A DNA stretch of 34,289 bases from Caryophanales bacterium UBA2298 (GTDB lineage Bacteria; Bacillota_I; Bacilli_A; Izemoplasmatales; Hujiaoplasmataceae), in contig DDWA01000014.1 of the NCBI GenBank assembly GCA_002345425.1, positions 1 to 34,289 of the forward strand, given 5' to 3'. Position numbers and translations under genes: made by a program. The notes beneath the pieces are model-generated. The model searched no databases. It was not told the DNA's origin and was given only the letters and a program-made list of their open reading frames with translations. Positions 8,131 through 17,800 of the stretch are shown in pieces. Within the stretch, counting starts at the first letter, position 1. Every line of letters starts with the position of its first letter.

Positions 8131-10566
8131 TTAAATATCATATTTAGCGGTAATTTCAGCAGGTGTTTTAGTCAATAAAGTGAAGATTGGCAACATACCA
8201 AAAACAATATTTAAAAGGTAAATTCCCAGAATTCCACCTATGAATAAATAGAATGGGAAATAGAAAATATTGATAAAGTCTTGAGTTTGTTGCTGAATAG
8301 CATTTACGATGTAAGACATTATTAGATAACTTGTCAGAGATGCTATAGAAGTAAGGGCGATAATTTCTGAGAAAAAGATTTTGTAAATATCTCTTTTTGT
8401 CGCTCCAATTGCTCGGTACACACCGATTTCTTTAATTCGGTTCAACATACTTGAACGCATCATAAAGAAAATATAGACAATAATACCTACAACAATTACC
8501 GTGATTTGAGCAATTCTGCTGGCGTTAGCTACTGCTTGTTCTTCAGCGAAATTAGCTTTTGCAGCTTCATAAGAATTATATAATTTATAGTCTAAATCGT
8601 CAAAATCTTGAATTGCTTGCTCGTGATCTTCGGCATAAAATAAAATACCTGAAAAATTATAGTTATAGAAAGTTTGTTCAATCGTATTGATTATCGCATC
8701 TTCAAATGAATTGTTTGAAACAATAAAAAATGATTCGCGGTATCCGTAATCAGAATCTATTGCTTTATAGAAACCGACTACTTCTTTAAATCCAGCTCCC
8801 CAAATTTCAACTGTATCGCCTATGTTACCCATGCCTTCTTGAATTAAGACTTCATCATCAGCCAAGATCCCTCTTCCGTCAGTGATAGTAATTCTGTCAA
8901 CAACAGAGCCGTAAGGTGTTATTGCATCAAAATAATAATTTTGATAAAAACTAAAAATTGCTTGGTCTTGAAGAATTACTATCGGAGATTCAGTCTGGAC
9001 AATTCCGACAATCTCAAATTTCATACCGTAATATCCTCTATTAGTGGTAAGGGTAGCGCCAATTAAATCTTCTGGTTCAGATACTTTTAAATCTAAGAAA
9101 GATTTTGATAATAAAACGTCTTCCACAAGCCACTCATCGAGAACTACCTCAAAACTATTTTCTGGCATCCTTCCATAGAGGATTAAAGCATCTTCATAAT
9201 AAGATTGCTTAACTGGATATATATTTACTTCTTCATTAGCCCTTCCTTGATAATAATCATAAAAACTAACAGTTGCATAAGTAGGTTGTAAATATGGCGA
9301 GAACTCAATACCGTCAACATTATCAAGCAAATCACGAAGATCTTCGCTGCTTAGATTGATTTTAGGTCCTAGAGTTAACATATCTTTAGGCGTTTGCAAG
9401 TAATCTTTATCATCAATATTTGTCAAATAGCCAAATGACGCCAATTGGAATACTATTAAAGCCGAAACAATGAAATAACCTAATAATAATAGTTTACTGA
9501 CAAATTTCCTTCTCGCAAAAACTCGTTTAAAACCAGCTTTAAAAGTATCTTTCCATTTCAAGAAAGATCTGCGATTTTCATGTTTTTCAATCGGATTAAA
9601 TTGTGCTAAATCAAATTTATAATCTTGGATATCGCTGACTTCGCGTTTGCGATAAGAATCGTTGATTAATCTAACTTCTGAAGATTCATCTATATATTTA
9701 ATTTTTCTTTTTGAAAGCACTTTGACGTAAAGATTGCCCTTAAATTCAACAAGTTTAACATTCAAGCTTTCATCTTTTTCATGATCATAATAGTATTCAA
9801 TGCCTGATTCTTGATAGGTATCATCAGACTTCAAATCTTTTAAGTAAATATTACGATCATCGACATGGTCAAATGATGAACCACCGGCATTTTCATAATC
9901 TCTGATTATTTTACCGTCAGATAATTCAATTATACGATCAGCATAAAAGTCAACTAGCCCTCTTTCATGAGTGACAAGTATGACCAAACGAGTTTCAGAA
10001 ATCTTTTTGATGATGCTCATTACTTCAAAAGTGTTGTTGGCATCAAGATTACCAGTTGGTTCATCAGCTAAAACTACTTCTGGATCTTTAGCTAAAGCTC
10101 TTGCGATAGCAACTCGTTGTTGTTGGCCGCCGGATAGTGCTTTGACATTACGTTTTCGGTAATTGTACATACCAACACTTTCCAGAACATAATTAATTCT
10201 CTCTTCGACTAGTTCTTTATCATATAAACCAGCCATATTTAAAGCTAGTTCGATATTTTCATAGACTGTTTTTGATAGGACTAAATTATAATTTTGGAAA
10301 ATATAACCCACTCTTTCGTTTCTGAGCATATCCCATTCAAGAGGTTTATATCTTTTTATCGTTTGATTATCAAAAATTATTTCACCGCTGTGAAAACTAT
10401 CCAAACCACCTATGACATTTAATAGTGTGGTTTTACCACAGCCAGAAGGTCCAGTTAAAGCAACTAAACCAGTTTCCGGAAAATCAATTGACGTATCATT
10501 GATAACATGGATTTCATTAGATTTACCTTTATTATAATACTTATGTAAGTTTCTTAAACTAATCAT
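8131..10566 (-). CDS. fused ABC ATPase-FtsX-type permease (MacB-like exporter), second of pair
   Basis: An 811-residue single-chain half-transporter. Residues 1-230 are an ABC ATPase of the LolD/MacB group, with Walker A GPSGCGKTT (39-47), signature LSGGQQQRVAIARALA, Walker B VVLADEPTGNLD and the switch His in LVTHERG. A linker leads to a membrane segment near residue 350, a large extracytoplasmic domain, and three C-terminal spans of the FtsX permease type (RIKEIGVYRAIGATKRDIYKIF loop). It starts 4 bases after its partner gene, so the two probably form an operon and perhaps a heterodimer. Family members extract lipoproteins or peptides from the membrane or transmit force. The substrate here is unknown. 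Catalytic motifs are intact. Confidence 0.9.
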   Translation of the reverse strand: MISLRNLHKYYNKGKSNEIHVINDTSIDFPETGLVALTGPSGCGKTTLLNVIGGLDSFHSGEIIFDNQTIKRYKPLEWDMLRNERVGYIFQNYNLVLSKTVYENIELALNMAGLYDKELVEERINYVLESVGMYNYRKRNVKALSGGQQQRVAIARALAKDPEVVLADEPTGNLDANNTFEVMSIIKKISETRLVILVTHERGLVDFYADRIIELSDGKIIRDYENAGGSSFDHVDDRNIYLKDLKSDDTYQESGIEYYYDHEKDESLNVKLVEFKGNLYVKVLSKRKIKYIDESSEVRLINDSYRKREVSDIQDYKFDLAQFNPIEKHENRRSFLKWKDTFKAGFKRVFARRKFVSKLLLLGYFIVSALIVFQLASFGYLTNIDDKDYLQTPKDMLTLGPKINLSSEDLRDLLDNVDGIEFSPYLQPTYATVSFYDYYQGRANEEVNIYPVKQSYYEDALILYGRMPENSFEVVLDEWLVEDVLLSKSFLDLKVSEPEDLIGATLTTNRGYYGMKFEIVGIVQTESPIVILQDQAIFSFYQNYYFDAITPYGSVVDRITITDGRGILADDEVLIQEGMGNIGDTVEIWGAGFKEVVGFYKAIDSDYGYRESFFIVSNNSFEDAIINTIEQTFYNYNFSGILFYAEDHEQAIQDFDDLDYKLYNSYEAAKANFAEEQAVANASRIAQITVIVVGIIVYIFFMMRSSMLNRIKEIGVYRAIGATKRDIYKIFFSEIIALTSIASLTSYLIMSYIVNAIQQQTQDFINIFYFPFYLFIGGILGIYLLNIVFGMLPIFTLLTKTPAEITAKYDI

Positions 10567-10570
10567 GAGG

Positions 10571-12781
10571 CTACTCCAAATCTGTCTTTAATGTCTTTGA
10601 TACACTACTAGAGAAAATCCTATTGCTATATTTTCTAGAGATAATTAAAGACATAATGACTAAAAGGATAAAATAAACAAAATACTTATCAAAGGTAAAG
10701 ACCTTGAAAGCTTGAAACAAACTATATTCAGGTAGATTGTTCGGTATAGCTATCGAAATTATTAAGAAAACAACGAAAGCTATGACGGTTATATAGAAAT
10801 TTTCTAGATAAATAAAACTCTTTATAACTTTTTGATTAGCACCAATGGTTCTAAATATTGCATAATCATGAAGTTTGGTATTGATGATTGCTTTAAAAAT
10901 AATATATGTAATCAGTGTTGAACCGGATATCGTAATAATTATTAGGAAAATCATTCCAATATTTTGAATAAACAATATAATTCCTTCAAATTGGTTAGAT
11001 ACATTGGAATCATAAGGATAGACGACTTTATATTTATAATTAACTCCATCTCTAACTCTAGCGATGGTTTTCATTAAACCTTCTACATTTATACCAGTTT
11101 CTGTTATAACGCTAACTTGATATACTTCATCATAAAACACTTTATCATAAGTATTTTGGTTAACATAAATTGAGTCATTGATTATATCATCAACAATATT
11201 AATCGTGTAATCATAAGATTCATCAACATAATAGTCTTCAATAGTCAATTCTCCATCAACTGTACAATCTACTCCTGGGCTTGGACAAAAATATCCATAA
11301 TAATTCTGAGAAACTTTTATTTCATTATCAGCTAATGTACTATCGATAACAAAACGGTCTTCAACTATCTTTATGTCGTTGTTATCGATAACCAAATTAA
11401 CTGCACCGTAATTGTTTAAATAAAGCAATCTTCCCAAATCTTCCCAATTGTCTTCATTAACAAAGGCATAGTTTTGGTAAAATCTTTGGTTGCTGGTTAT
11501 TTCTTCGTTATCAATAACACCAACTATTTCATAATAAGAAAGATCAGGATACCAATCATAGGCTTGAGTAATTTCTTCGCCTATGAGGTCACTTTCGTAT
11601 TCTAAAATTTCTGGGTTTGCAGCAAGTAAAATTTCATTGTTTTCCACCGGCAAGGTACCGTATAAGATATTGACATCATCATCTAAATAATCAATAGGCA
11701 TAAATGATATACTCATATAATTTAAATTGCCGCTAACAGAACTCATGATTCGGTTCACATCAAGAACGTAATCTTTATCTATGAGCATTTTGACATTGTT
11801 GAAATCTGATAATTCTTGTAAATCAGCTGCAGTCAAAGGTTGATTATCAGTTCTTTTAACCACTAGTCTATCTGGATTGGTATATTGAAAATGTTGACTG
11901 TATGAGTAACTAGTTTCATTAGATACCATAATGTAACCGCCATAAGAAAGACCAATAAAAACAGCAAAGAAGGAAAAAACTAAAGCCATTAAGAAGGTTT
12001 TCTTCGGTACTGCAAGTAAATTTCTAAAAGATAATTTAAGTAATGACATGAAATCCATCTTAAATTCTTTATCTTCTAATTTTGGCAAATCTTTCTTTTC
12101 GGTTTTAATTATTTCTTTATCTTCAACAATTTCGCCATCATAGATTCTGATTTTTCTTGTAGCATGATGTTCAACTTGTGCAAAGTCATGAGTAACCATA
12201 ATAACTAATTTGTCTTTCGAAATATCAGCTAATAATTTGATGATTTGCTTCGCTGACTCAGAGTCTAAATTGCCTGTCGGTTCATCAGCCGCGATGATTG
12301 GACAATCTTTAGCTAAAGCTCTAGCAATAACTACTCGTTGTTTTTGTCCACCACTTAGTTTAGTAGCTTTGTGTTTAACGTGATCTTCTAACCCGACTTT
12401 TCTGATCAATTCCAAAGCTCTTTCTCTAATTTTTTCTTTGGGATATCCCGATAACAAAAGCGGAGCTTCAACGTTTTGAAGTACGGTGTATGAATCAATT
12501 AGATTATAATCTTGAAAAACGAAAGCAACATATTTTTTTCGGTAGTTCTCCATATCGCTGACAGAGTAATAGGATGTCTCTTCTCCATTGACATACATTT
12601 CACCATCTTCATAGGTGTCGATTCCCGTGACCACATTTAAAAGTGTGGTTTTACCAGAACCACTTTCGCCAACAACAGCGACAAATTCATTTACATTCAA
12701 TTCTAAGTTTACACGCCTTAAACCTAAAGCAATAACATCGTTAGAATTATAAAATTTCGATACATTTACTAACTTAATCAT
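10571..12781 (-). CDS. fused ABC ATPase-FtsX-type permease (MacB-like exporter), first of pair
   Basis: A 736-residue paralogue of the following gene with the same order: ATPase (Walker A GESGSGKTT at 38-46, signature LSGGQKQRVVIARALA, Walker B IIAADEPTGNLD, LVIMVTHDF), a linker rich in Lys and Glu, one span near residue 265, an external domain of about 330 residues and three C-terminal spans with an FtsX-type loop (LHDYAIFRTIGANQKVIKSF). The external domain contains two nearby cysteines (in CPSPGVDCTVDG), possibly a disulfide. The start is ATG at 12781 behind GGAGGA. A perfect extended -10 promoter lies upstream. The two exporters are the only genes here after the GGDEF terminator. Confidence 0.9.
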   Translation of the reverse strand: MIKLVNVSKFYNSNDVIALGLRRVNLELNVNEFVAVVGESGSGKTTLLNVVTGIDTYEDGEMYVNGEETSYYSVSDMENYRKKYVAFVFQDYNLIDSYTVLQNVEAPLLLSGYPKEKIRERALELIRKVGLEDHVKHKATKLSGGQKQRVVIARALAKDCPIIAADEPTGNLDSESAKQIIKLLADISKDKLVIMVTHDFAQVEHHATRKIRIYDGEIVEDKEIIKTEKKDLPKLEDKEFKMDFMSLLKLSFRNLLAVPKKTFLMALVFSFFAVFIGLSYGGYIMVSNETSYSYSQHFQYTNPDRLVVKRTDNQPLTAADLQELSDFNNVKMLIDKDYVLDVNRIMSSVSGNLNYMSISFMPIDYLDDDVNILYGTLPVENNEILLAANPEILEYESDLIGEEITQAYDWYPDLSYYEIVGVIDNEEITSNQRFYQNYAFVNEDNWEDLGRLLYLNNYGAVNLVIDNNDIKIVEDRFVIDSTLADNEIKVSQNYYGYFCPSPGVDCTVDGELTIEDYYVDESYDYTINIVDDIINDSIYVNQNTYDKVFYDEVYQVSVITETGINVEGLMKTIARVRDGVNYKYKVVYPYDSNVSNQFEGIILFIQNIGMIFLIIITISGSTLITYIIFKAIINTKLHDYAIFRTIGANQKVIKSFIYLENFYITVIAFVVFLIISIAIPNNLPEYSLFQAFKVFTFDKYFVYFILLVIMSLIISRKYSNRIFSSSVSKTLKTDLE

Positions 12782-12813
12782 CTTTAAAAATCCTCCTGCA
12801 CAATGTCTTAATC

Positions 12814-12822
12814 ATTATATCA
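12814..12822 (-). promoter_or_regulatory. extended -10 promoter of the exporter pair
   Basis: The minus strand reads TGATATAAT, an exact extended -10 element, about 35 bases before the ATG at 12781. Only a weak T-rich -35 is visible 17 bases upstream. Confidence 0.65.
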
Positions 12823-12901
12823 TAAAACAAAAACTCAAAAAATAGAATTTTGTTCTATATATCAAAGTCTTATTTGTTATTCTTGCAAATGTAATATAAA
12901 A

Positions 12902-12929
12902 CAGTTTTGACAAAACTGTGTCAAAACTG
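12902..12929 (-). terminator. terminator of the GGDEF gene
   Basis: A perfect 11-bp stem (CAGTTTTGACA / TGTCAAAACTG, 6-base loop) begins 3 bases after the GGDEF stop codon and is followed by TTTTAT on the minus strand. A second, overlapping inverted repeat (ACAGTTTT / AAAACTGT) could form instead. Confidence 0.75.
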
Positions 12930-12931
12930 GT

Positions 12932-14650
12932 TTAGTTTAGATTTTCGTAAACTTCAGTTTGGTTTTTACCTTTAGCTTTTGCTTGGTAAAGAGCTTGATC
13001 AGCAAAGTCCATTAATAAAGCGTAAGTAGTTTTCTTTTGCGGCACTTTAGCGATGATACCAATGCTCACAGTTAAGTATTGATTTACAATTGATTTTTCA
13101 TGTTTTATTTTTTTTGCTTTCAATGATTGAGAAATAAATTTTGAAATATTTTTTGCTTCTACTAAATCGCAATTATTAATAACAATAACAAATTCATCGC
13201 CGCCAAATCGAGCAACTAATCCTTCTTTACCTTCGATTGACTTTTCTAAAATCTTAGCTAATTTAATTAAAGCTTCATCGCCGATTAAGTGTCCATAAAA
13301 ATCATTATATTCTTTGAAGTTATCGATATCGATAATCATCATTGTAACAATAGATTTATCTTTATATGCCTTACCAAAAAGGTCTTGAGCATAAGAATCT
13401 AATTTTATTCGATTGGCGATTCTAGTCAATCCATCCATGTTGCTTAACGCTTTGACTTCCTGATTAATTTTTTTTAATTCTTTCGTTACTTTTTCTAAAG
13501 TTTCAGTCTTTTCTCTTAATTGTTTATTGATTTCTAGGTAATTTTTGCTTTCTTTAAGGGCTTCAAAGGCTTTGACCTGAAAATCAATGCTTTTCAGGCG
13601 ATGTTCTTTTTCTTGTAAATCTTTTTCCTTCCTTGCTTTTAAACTCAAGTTGTTGAACTCGCAGGCGTTTTTATATTCATTCAAAGCTTCATAAATATTT
13701 GCGAAAAGTTGATAGATATTAATCATAAGTCTTTTATCTTGAAGACCATCGGTTAATTCTTTCGCTTGGTTAAGATGATTTAAAGATTCAAGGTAGTTCT
13801 TTTGCTTATATTCCATGTCAGCCAGGTCTTTATAAAGTCTTGCTTGTGATATAGTTTCATTAGTTTTATTGTAAACGCTCATTGCTTCTTCAAAAAACGC
13901 CTTCGCTTTATTATACTCACTTACTTCTGAGTGAATCAAACCTAAGTGTCTTAAAGAAAATCCTTCGATTATTTGATTGTTAATTTCTCTGGCAATAAGT
14001 TTGCTTTTTTCAAGATAATATATAGCTGCTTGATAGTTCTTTGTCTCATAATCAGCAATGCCAATATTTGCAGTAGCATACATACCAACTCGCTTAAAAT
14101 CATTTTTGTCACTGATATCCAAACAACGACTATAAGCTTCTAGAGCTTGCTCATAATCACCTAATTCGCGATATATTTCCCCAATATTATTAAAAATCAT
14201 TGCTTGCGATTCAAAACGATTATTCTCTTCACATGCACTTAGGGCCATACGATAATAATAGAAAGATAAGTCATAAAGTTTCAAATATAAATGAGCATTC
14301 CCCAAAGTTGTAAAAATCATTGATTGAGCATAGGTGTCTTTATTCTCATCACTAAGATTAAGCGATTCTCTTAACATATCAATTGCATCATAAATTCTAC
14401 CTTGCCGGTACAAGCTTTCACCTAGGTAAAAAAGAGAATAGATTTCTCCTTTTGAATATTTAACCTCGCGAGCTAAAAGTAAGGCTTCATCAGCGGATTT
14501 ATAAGCAGCCATAGCGTCTTTGGCTGACATACTGCTAGCGAAACTATTTAATTTATCGATTTTCTCGATAGTAGAAATATGATCATAATGTTCTTTAGTC
14601 AAAGCTTTCAACTCCAATTGTACATTTTCATTCCAAGTTGATTTTATCAT
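12932..14650 (-). CDS. TPR-repeat diguanylate cyclase (GGDEF protein)
   Basis: A 572-residue soluble protein with about seven or eight tetratricopeptide repeats (residues roughly 40-345, such as GEIYRELGDYEQALEAYSRC), a coiled-coil linker (about 345-405) and a C-terminal GGDEF domain. The active-site motif RFGGDEF is intact (GGDEF at 483-487), as are the DIDNFKEYND metal/substrate region and the GHLIGDEAL segment, so it should make c-di-GMP from two GTP. The inhibitory RxxD site usually found upstream of GGDEF is absent. No transmembrane segment or signal peptide is seen, so sensing is probably intracellular through the TPR part. ATG 14650 lacks a clear Shine-Dalgarno. It is divergent from the giant surface protein gene. 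Confidence 0.92.
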   Translation of the reverse strand: MIKSTWNENVQLELKALTKEHYDHISTIEKIDKLNSFASSMSAKDAMAAYKSADEALLLAREVKYSKGEIYSLFYLGESLYRQGRIYDAIDMLRESLNLSDENKDTYAQSMIFTTLGNAHLYLKLYDLSFYYYRMALSACEENNRFESQAMIFNNIGEIYRELGDYEQALEAYSRCLDISDKNDFKRVGMYATANIGIADYETKNYQAAIYYLEKSKLIAREINNQIIEGFSLRHLGLIHSEVSEYNKAKAFFEEAMSVYNKTNETISQARLYKDLADMEYKQKNYLESLNHLNQAKELTDGLQDKRLMINIYQLFANIYEALNEYKNACEFNNLSLKARKEKDLQEKEHRLKSIDFQVKAFEALKESKNYLEINKQLREKTETLEKVTKELKKINQEVKALSNMDGLTRIANRIKLDSYAQDLFGKAYKDKSIVTMMIIDIDNFKEYNDFYGHLIGDEALIKLAKILEKSIEGKEGLVARFGGDEFVIVINNCDLVEAKNISKFISQSLKAKKIKHEKSIVNQYLTVSIGIIAKVPQKKTTYALLMDFADQALYQAKAKGKNQTEVYENLN

Positions 14651-14895
14651 AGTAAGTTTATTAAATAAAGATAATATGCGATTTAAAGAGAAAATATGAA
14701 ATGAAAGTTACTAAATTATTTTGTTTAAAGGCGTGTTTGTAATAAAATAAAGACACTATAACATATATATATGATATTTTCACTGATTTAACGCTTAGCA
14801 CTTTATTAAACACTACTAAAATTATATAATATTTTATATTATGAAATGTAGTTAATTTTAATATTTTTGTAATTTACATATTTAGGGGGATTTAA
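14651..14895. other. very AT-rich divergent intergenic region
   Basis: These 245 bases separate the GGDEF gene (minus) from the giant repeat gene (plus) and must hold both promoters. A plus-strand TATAAT lies at 14825-14830 with a weak TTTATT 17 bases upstream. A minus-strand TATTAT lies at 14671-14676. A TA-repeat run lies around 14763-14773. AGGGGGAT precedes the ATG at 14896. No ORF or RNA gene is visible. Confidence 0.5.
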
Positions 14896-17800
14896 ATGCC
14901 AGCAAATCTAGATTTTACAATGTATTTTAACATTACTTTCTTGTCTATCTTAGGGTTGGGAATGCTTTTTGGCTTTTTAAGAGGAATGAAAAAAGCTCTT
15001 TATTCATTGATGGTTACTTTGATTTTTATAATTATTTTCTTTTTTACACTAGATCTAATGGTGAATTTACTATATGAAGTAAATATGCCTTTTTTAGGGG
15101 GGCTGCTTGGCAATGTATACCCAAGTTTAAGTTCAGTGACTACCTTAAAGGAAGCTTTACCAATCGTGTTAGAAGATATGGTTGGCGAAGAATTTCAAGC
15201 GAGTTTGACTAATGAAAATTTAATTGAATTCATTGACGCTTTAGCGTTATTTGTTATTAAGATTATTTATGCAATAATCTACTTTACAGTTATTCAGGTA
15301 ATTTATCGTTTTATTTTATTTTTAGTTAGGATTATTTTCTTTAGTAGTAAAAAAGACAAAAAAAGCAGCAAACATCGCTTATTAGGCGGTTTGTTCGGTT
15401 TGATGAATGGTGCTGTTAGTGTCTTTGTCATGTTGATCATCTTAGGGGGGATAATTAACATTTCCGAAAGTTTATTAACAGTTACATCTAATATTCAAGA
15501 AGATTCAACCGTTACTTTAAATTTCAATCCTCGGGATGAGTTAAATCAGCCTAGTTCTTCTATTATTGAAATGGCCGAGACTTCCCCAATACCGGCCGAG
15601 TTTACTGAAGTAATCAATACATTGAATGAGATGATTACAGCTTATAGCAGCAATATTGTCGTCCAGTCTGCAGCTTACGCGATCATTCCTAATACTGACT
15701 CTGGTACTGAAGAAGAATTGACATTATATTTATTTGATCAAATTTTATCAATGAAATACAAAGAACAAAAAATAGCTATCAGAGAGGAGTTAGCTGTTTT
15801 TGCAGATGTTGCTTCACTAGCTCTTAATTCTGAATATTTAGAAACAAATAATTTAGGCGATATTACTGGAGAAGAAATTAGAGATATTTTCACTACTCTT
15901 TCTAATTCTAATCTTTTAACCGCACTTCTTCCTTTAGGGATTGAAGTTGCGAGCGATATCTATGAAACTGAAATTACAGTACCGGTTGAAGAATTGTATG
16001 AAATCGACTGGGAAAATGAAATTATGATTTTAGGTGAAGTAGCCGCTACTGTTTTTGATATTATTAACGCTGCTGCAATATTTGAAGAGGGAACAGATTT
16101 AATGGAAGTCACTTTAGATGGTGATGAGGTAGAAGGTTTATTCACAGAAATCGGTCAATCAGATTTAGTCAATTTAGCAGCTTATGTTGCGATAGAACCA
16201 GTCCTAGAAATGGCTGGAGAGATCGTTCAATCAGTTATTACAGTCCCGGCAGATATTGTTTGGGAAGATGAATTTCAAGCAATTGGCGCTCTTGCTGGAG
16301 AGATCTTTAATACCGGCATCACTGTTGGCGATTTAGAAAGCGGTGATCCAACTGTATTATTAACGACTTTATCATCTATGGATTTCACGGTTATTTTAAA
16401 TTCTCAAATCATCACAAACGCTTTAATTAATATCATCAGTGGCGAAAGTTTGATTGCAATAAATCTTGATTATTTGACGATTCCAAGTGATATTGTTTGG
16501 TTAGATGTTTTAGATGGAGATGGGAATATTATCAGTAATGGTGAGTTAAGAAATATTTTGCTTGCGATTAATGCTTTATCAACTCAAGCAGAAAATCTTG
16601 ATTTAGAGAACTTTAATATTACTACTATAGCTGATTTAGATGCTGATGCAATTAACACTATTTTTGAATCAAGAATTCTTGTTGCGACAATTACTAATTT
16701 AATTAAGACTTTAGATTTAGGCGAAATCGCTTTAGTTGTTCCTGATAGTGTTTTTGATGAAGATGGTTATATTTTAAAACTTGAATTACAGAATGTTGTT
16801 TCTGCTATCCATATGGCGGCAACTGAGTTATTGTGTGAAGTTGGTGATTTAGAATGTGAAGAAGTTGGATTTGATATCGGTAAGGCATTAACTTTAAGCA
16901 GTACTAATATTGACACTTTATTGGAATCAGAAATTCTTTCAGCTACTGTAGGAAAGCTTCTAATTGATATGGACGGGGAATTTTTGGTAATTCCTGATTC
17001 AGTTATAGATGACATATTGGTTGATGAAGTATTACTTTCAGTAATTTCTAAAGATGAAGTAAAAAATGCTTTTTTAGCGGTTTCGGCTTTGGGCATAACA
17101 GATATTAATAATATTGATATCGATCCTAGTATATTGACTAATTTAGCTACTGAAGCAGATCCTACTATTTTAGATACAAGTAAAACCGATTTGATTTTTG
17201 GCTCAGAAATTGTTCACGCGACATTATCTGATGCAATCATTGAAATGACTTTAGGAGATAATCCTGTTTTGGAAGTTCCATATATTGGTTTTGCAGATGA
17301 AATAATTAGATATGAGGATGATACCTTAACAATAGAATATATATCACAAGCAGAACTGGAAAATGTTATTGAAGCAATTTTGGTTCTAGAAATCACTGAT
17401 TTTAATGCTATTGATACTTTGGATTTAGGTTTGATTATTGATAATTCTACTGTTATATTGGAATCTGCAATTTTACACTCGACAATCTCTAAACAATTGT
17501 TTGATTTAGGAGCTGATGTTATCAGCATTCCTTATTTAGCTGAAGACGGCAGTGCTGTAAGAGTTACTAAAGGTGATGTTGGAGAAGAAACTGTCTATCT
17601 GATAAAAACTGAATTAGAATCAATATTTGATGCTTTAGAGGTACTAGGAATTACTGATATAAATACCTTTACTGGAGATATTGATTTAGCAACTATTTTG
17701 GCAGATGAAAATAATGTTTCTATTTTACTTGCATCTTCAACTATCCAAGCAACTGTTTCTGAGCAATTAATTCAATTAGATATTGATGGAACAATTTATT

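Noticed and set aside
12901..12930. Inverted repeats after the GGDEF gene as a transposon end or operator
   Set aside because: Position right after a stop codon and the T tail fit a terminator better. No matching copy was seen elsewhere.
14763..14773. TA-repeat run in the divergent gap as a phase-variable switch
   Set aside because: Only about five TA units, interrupted, and not in a promoter spacer that I can place. Too weak to claim.
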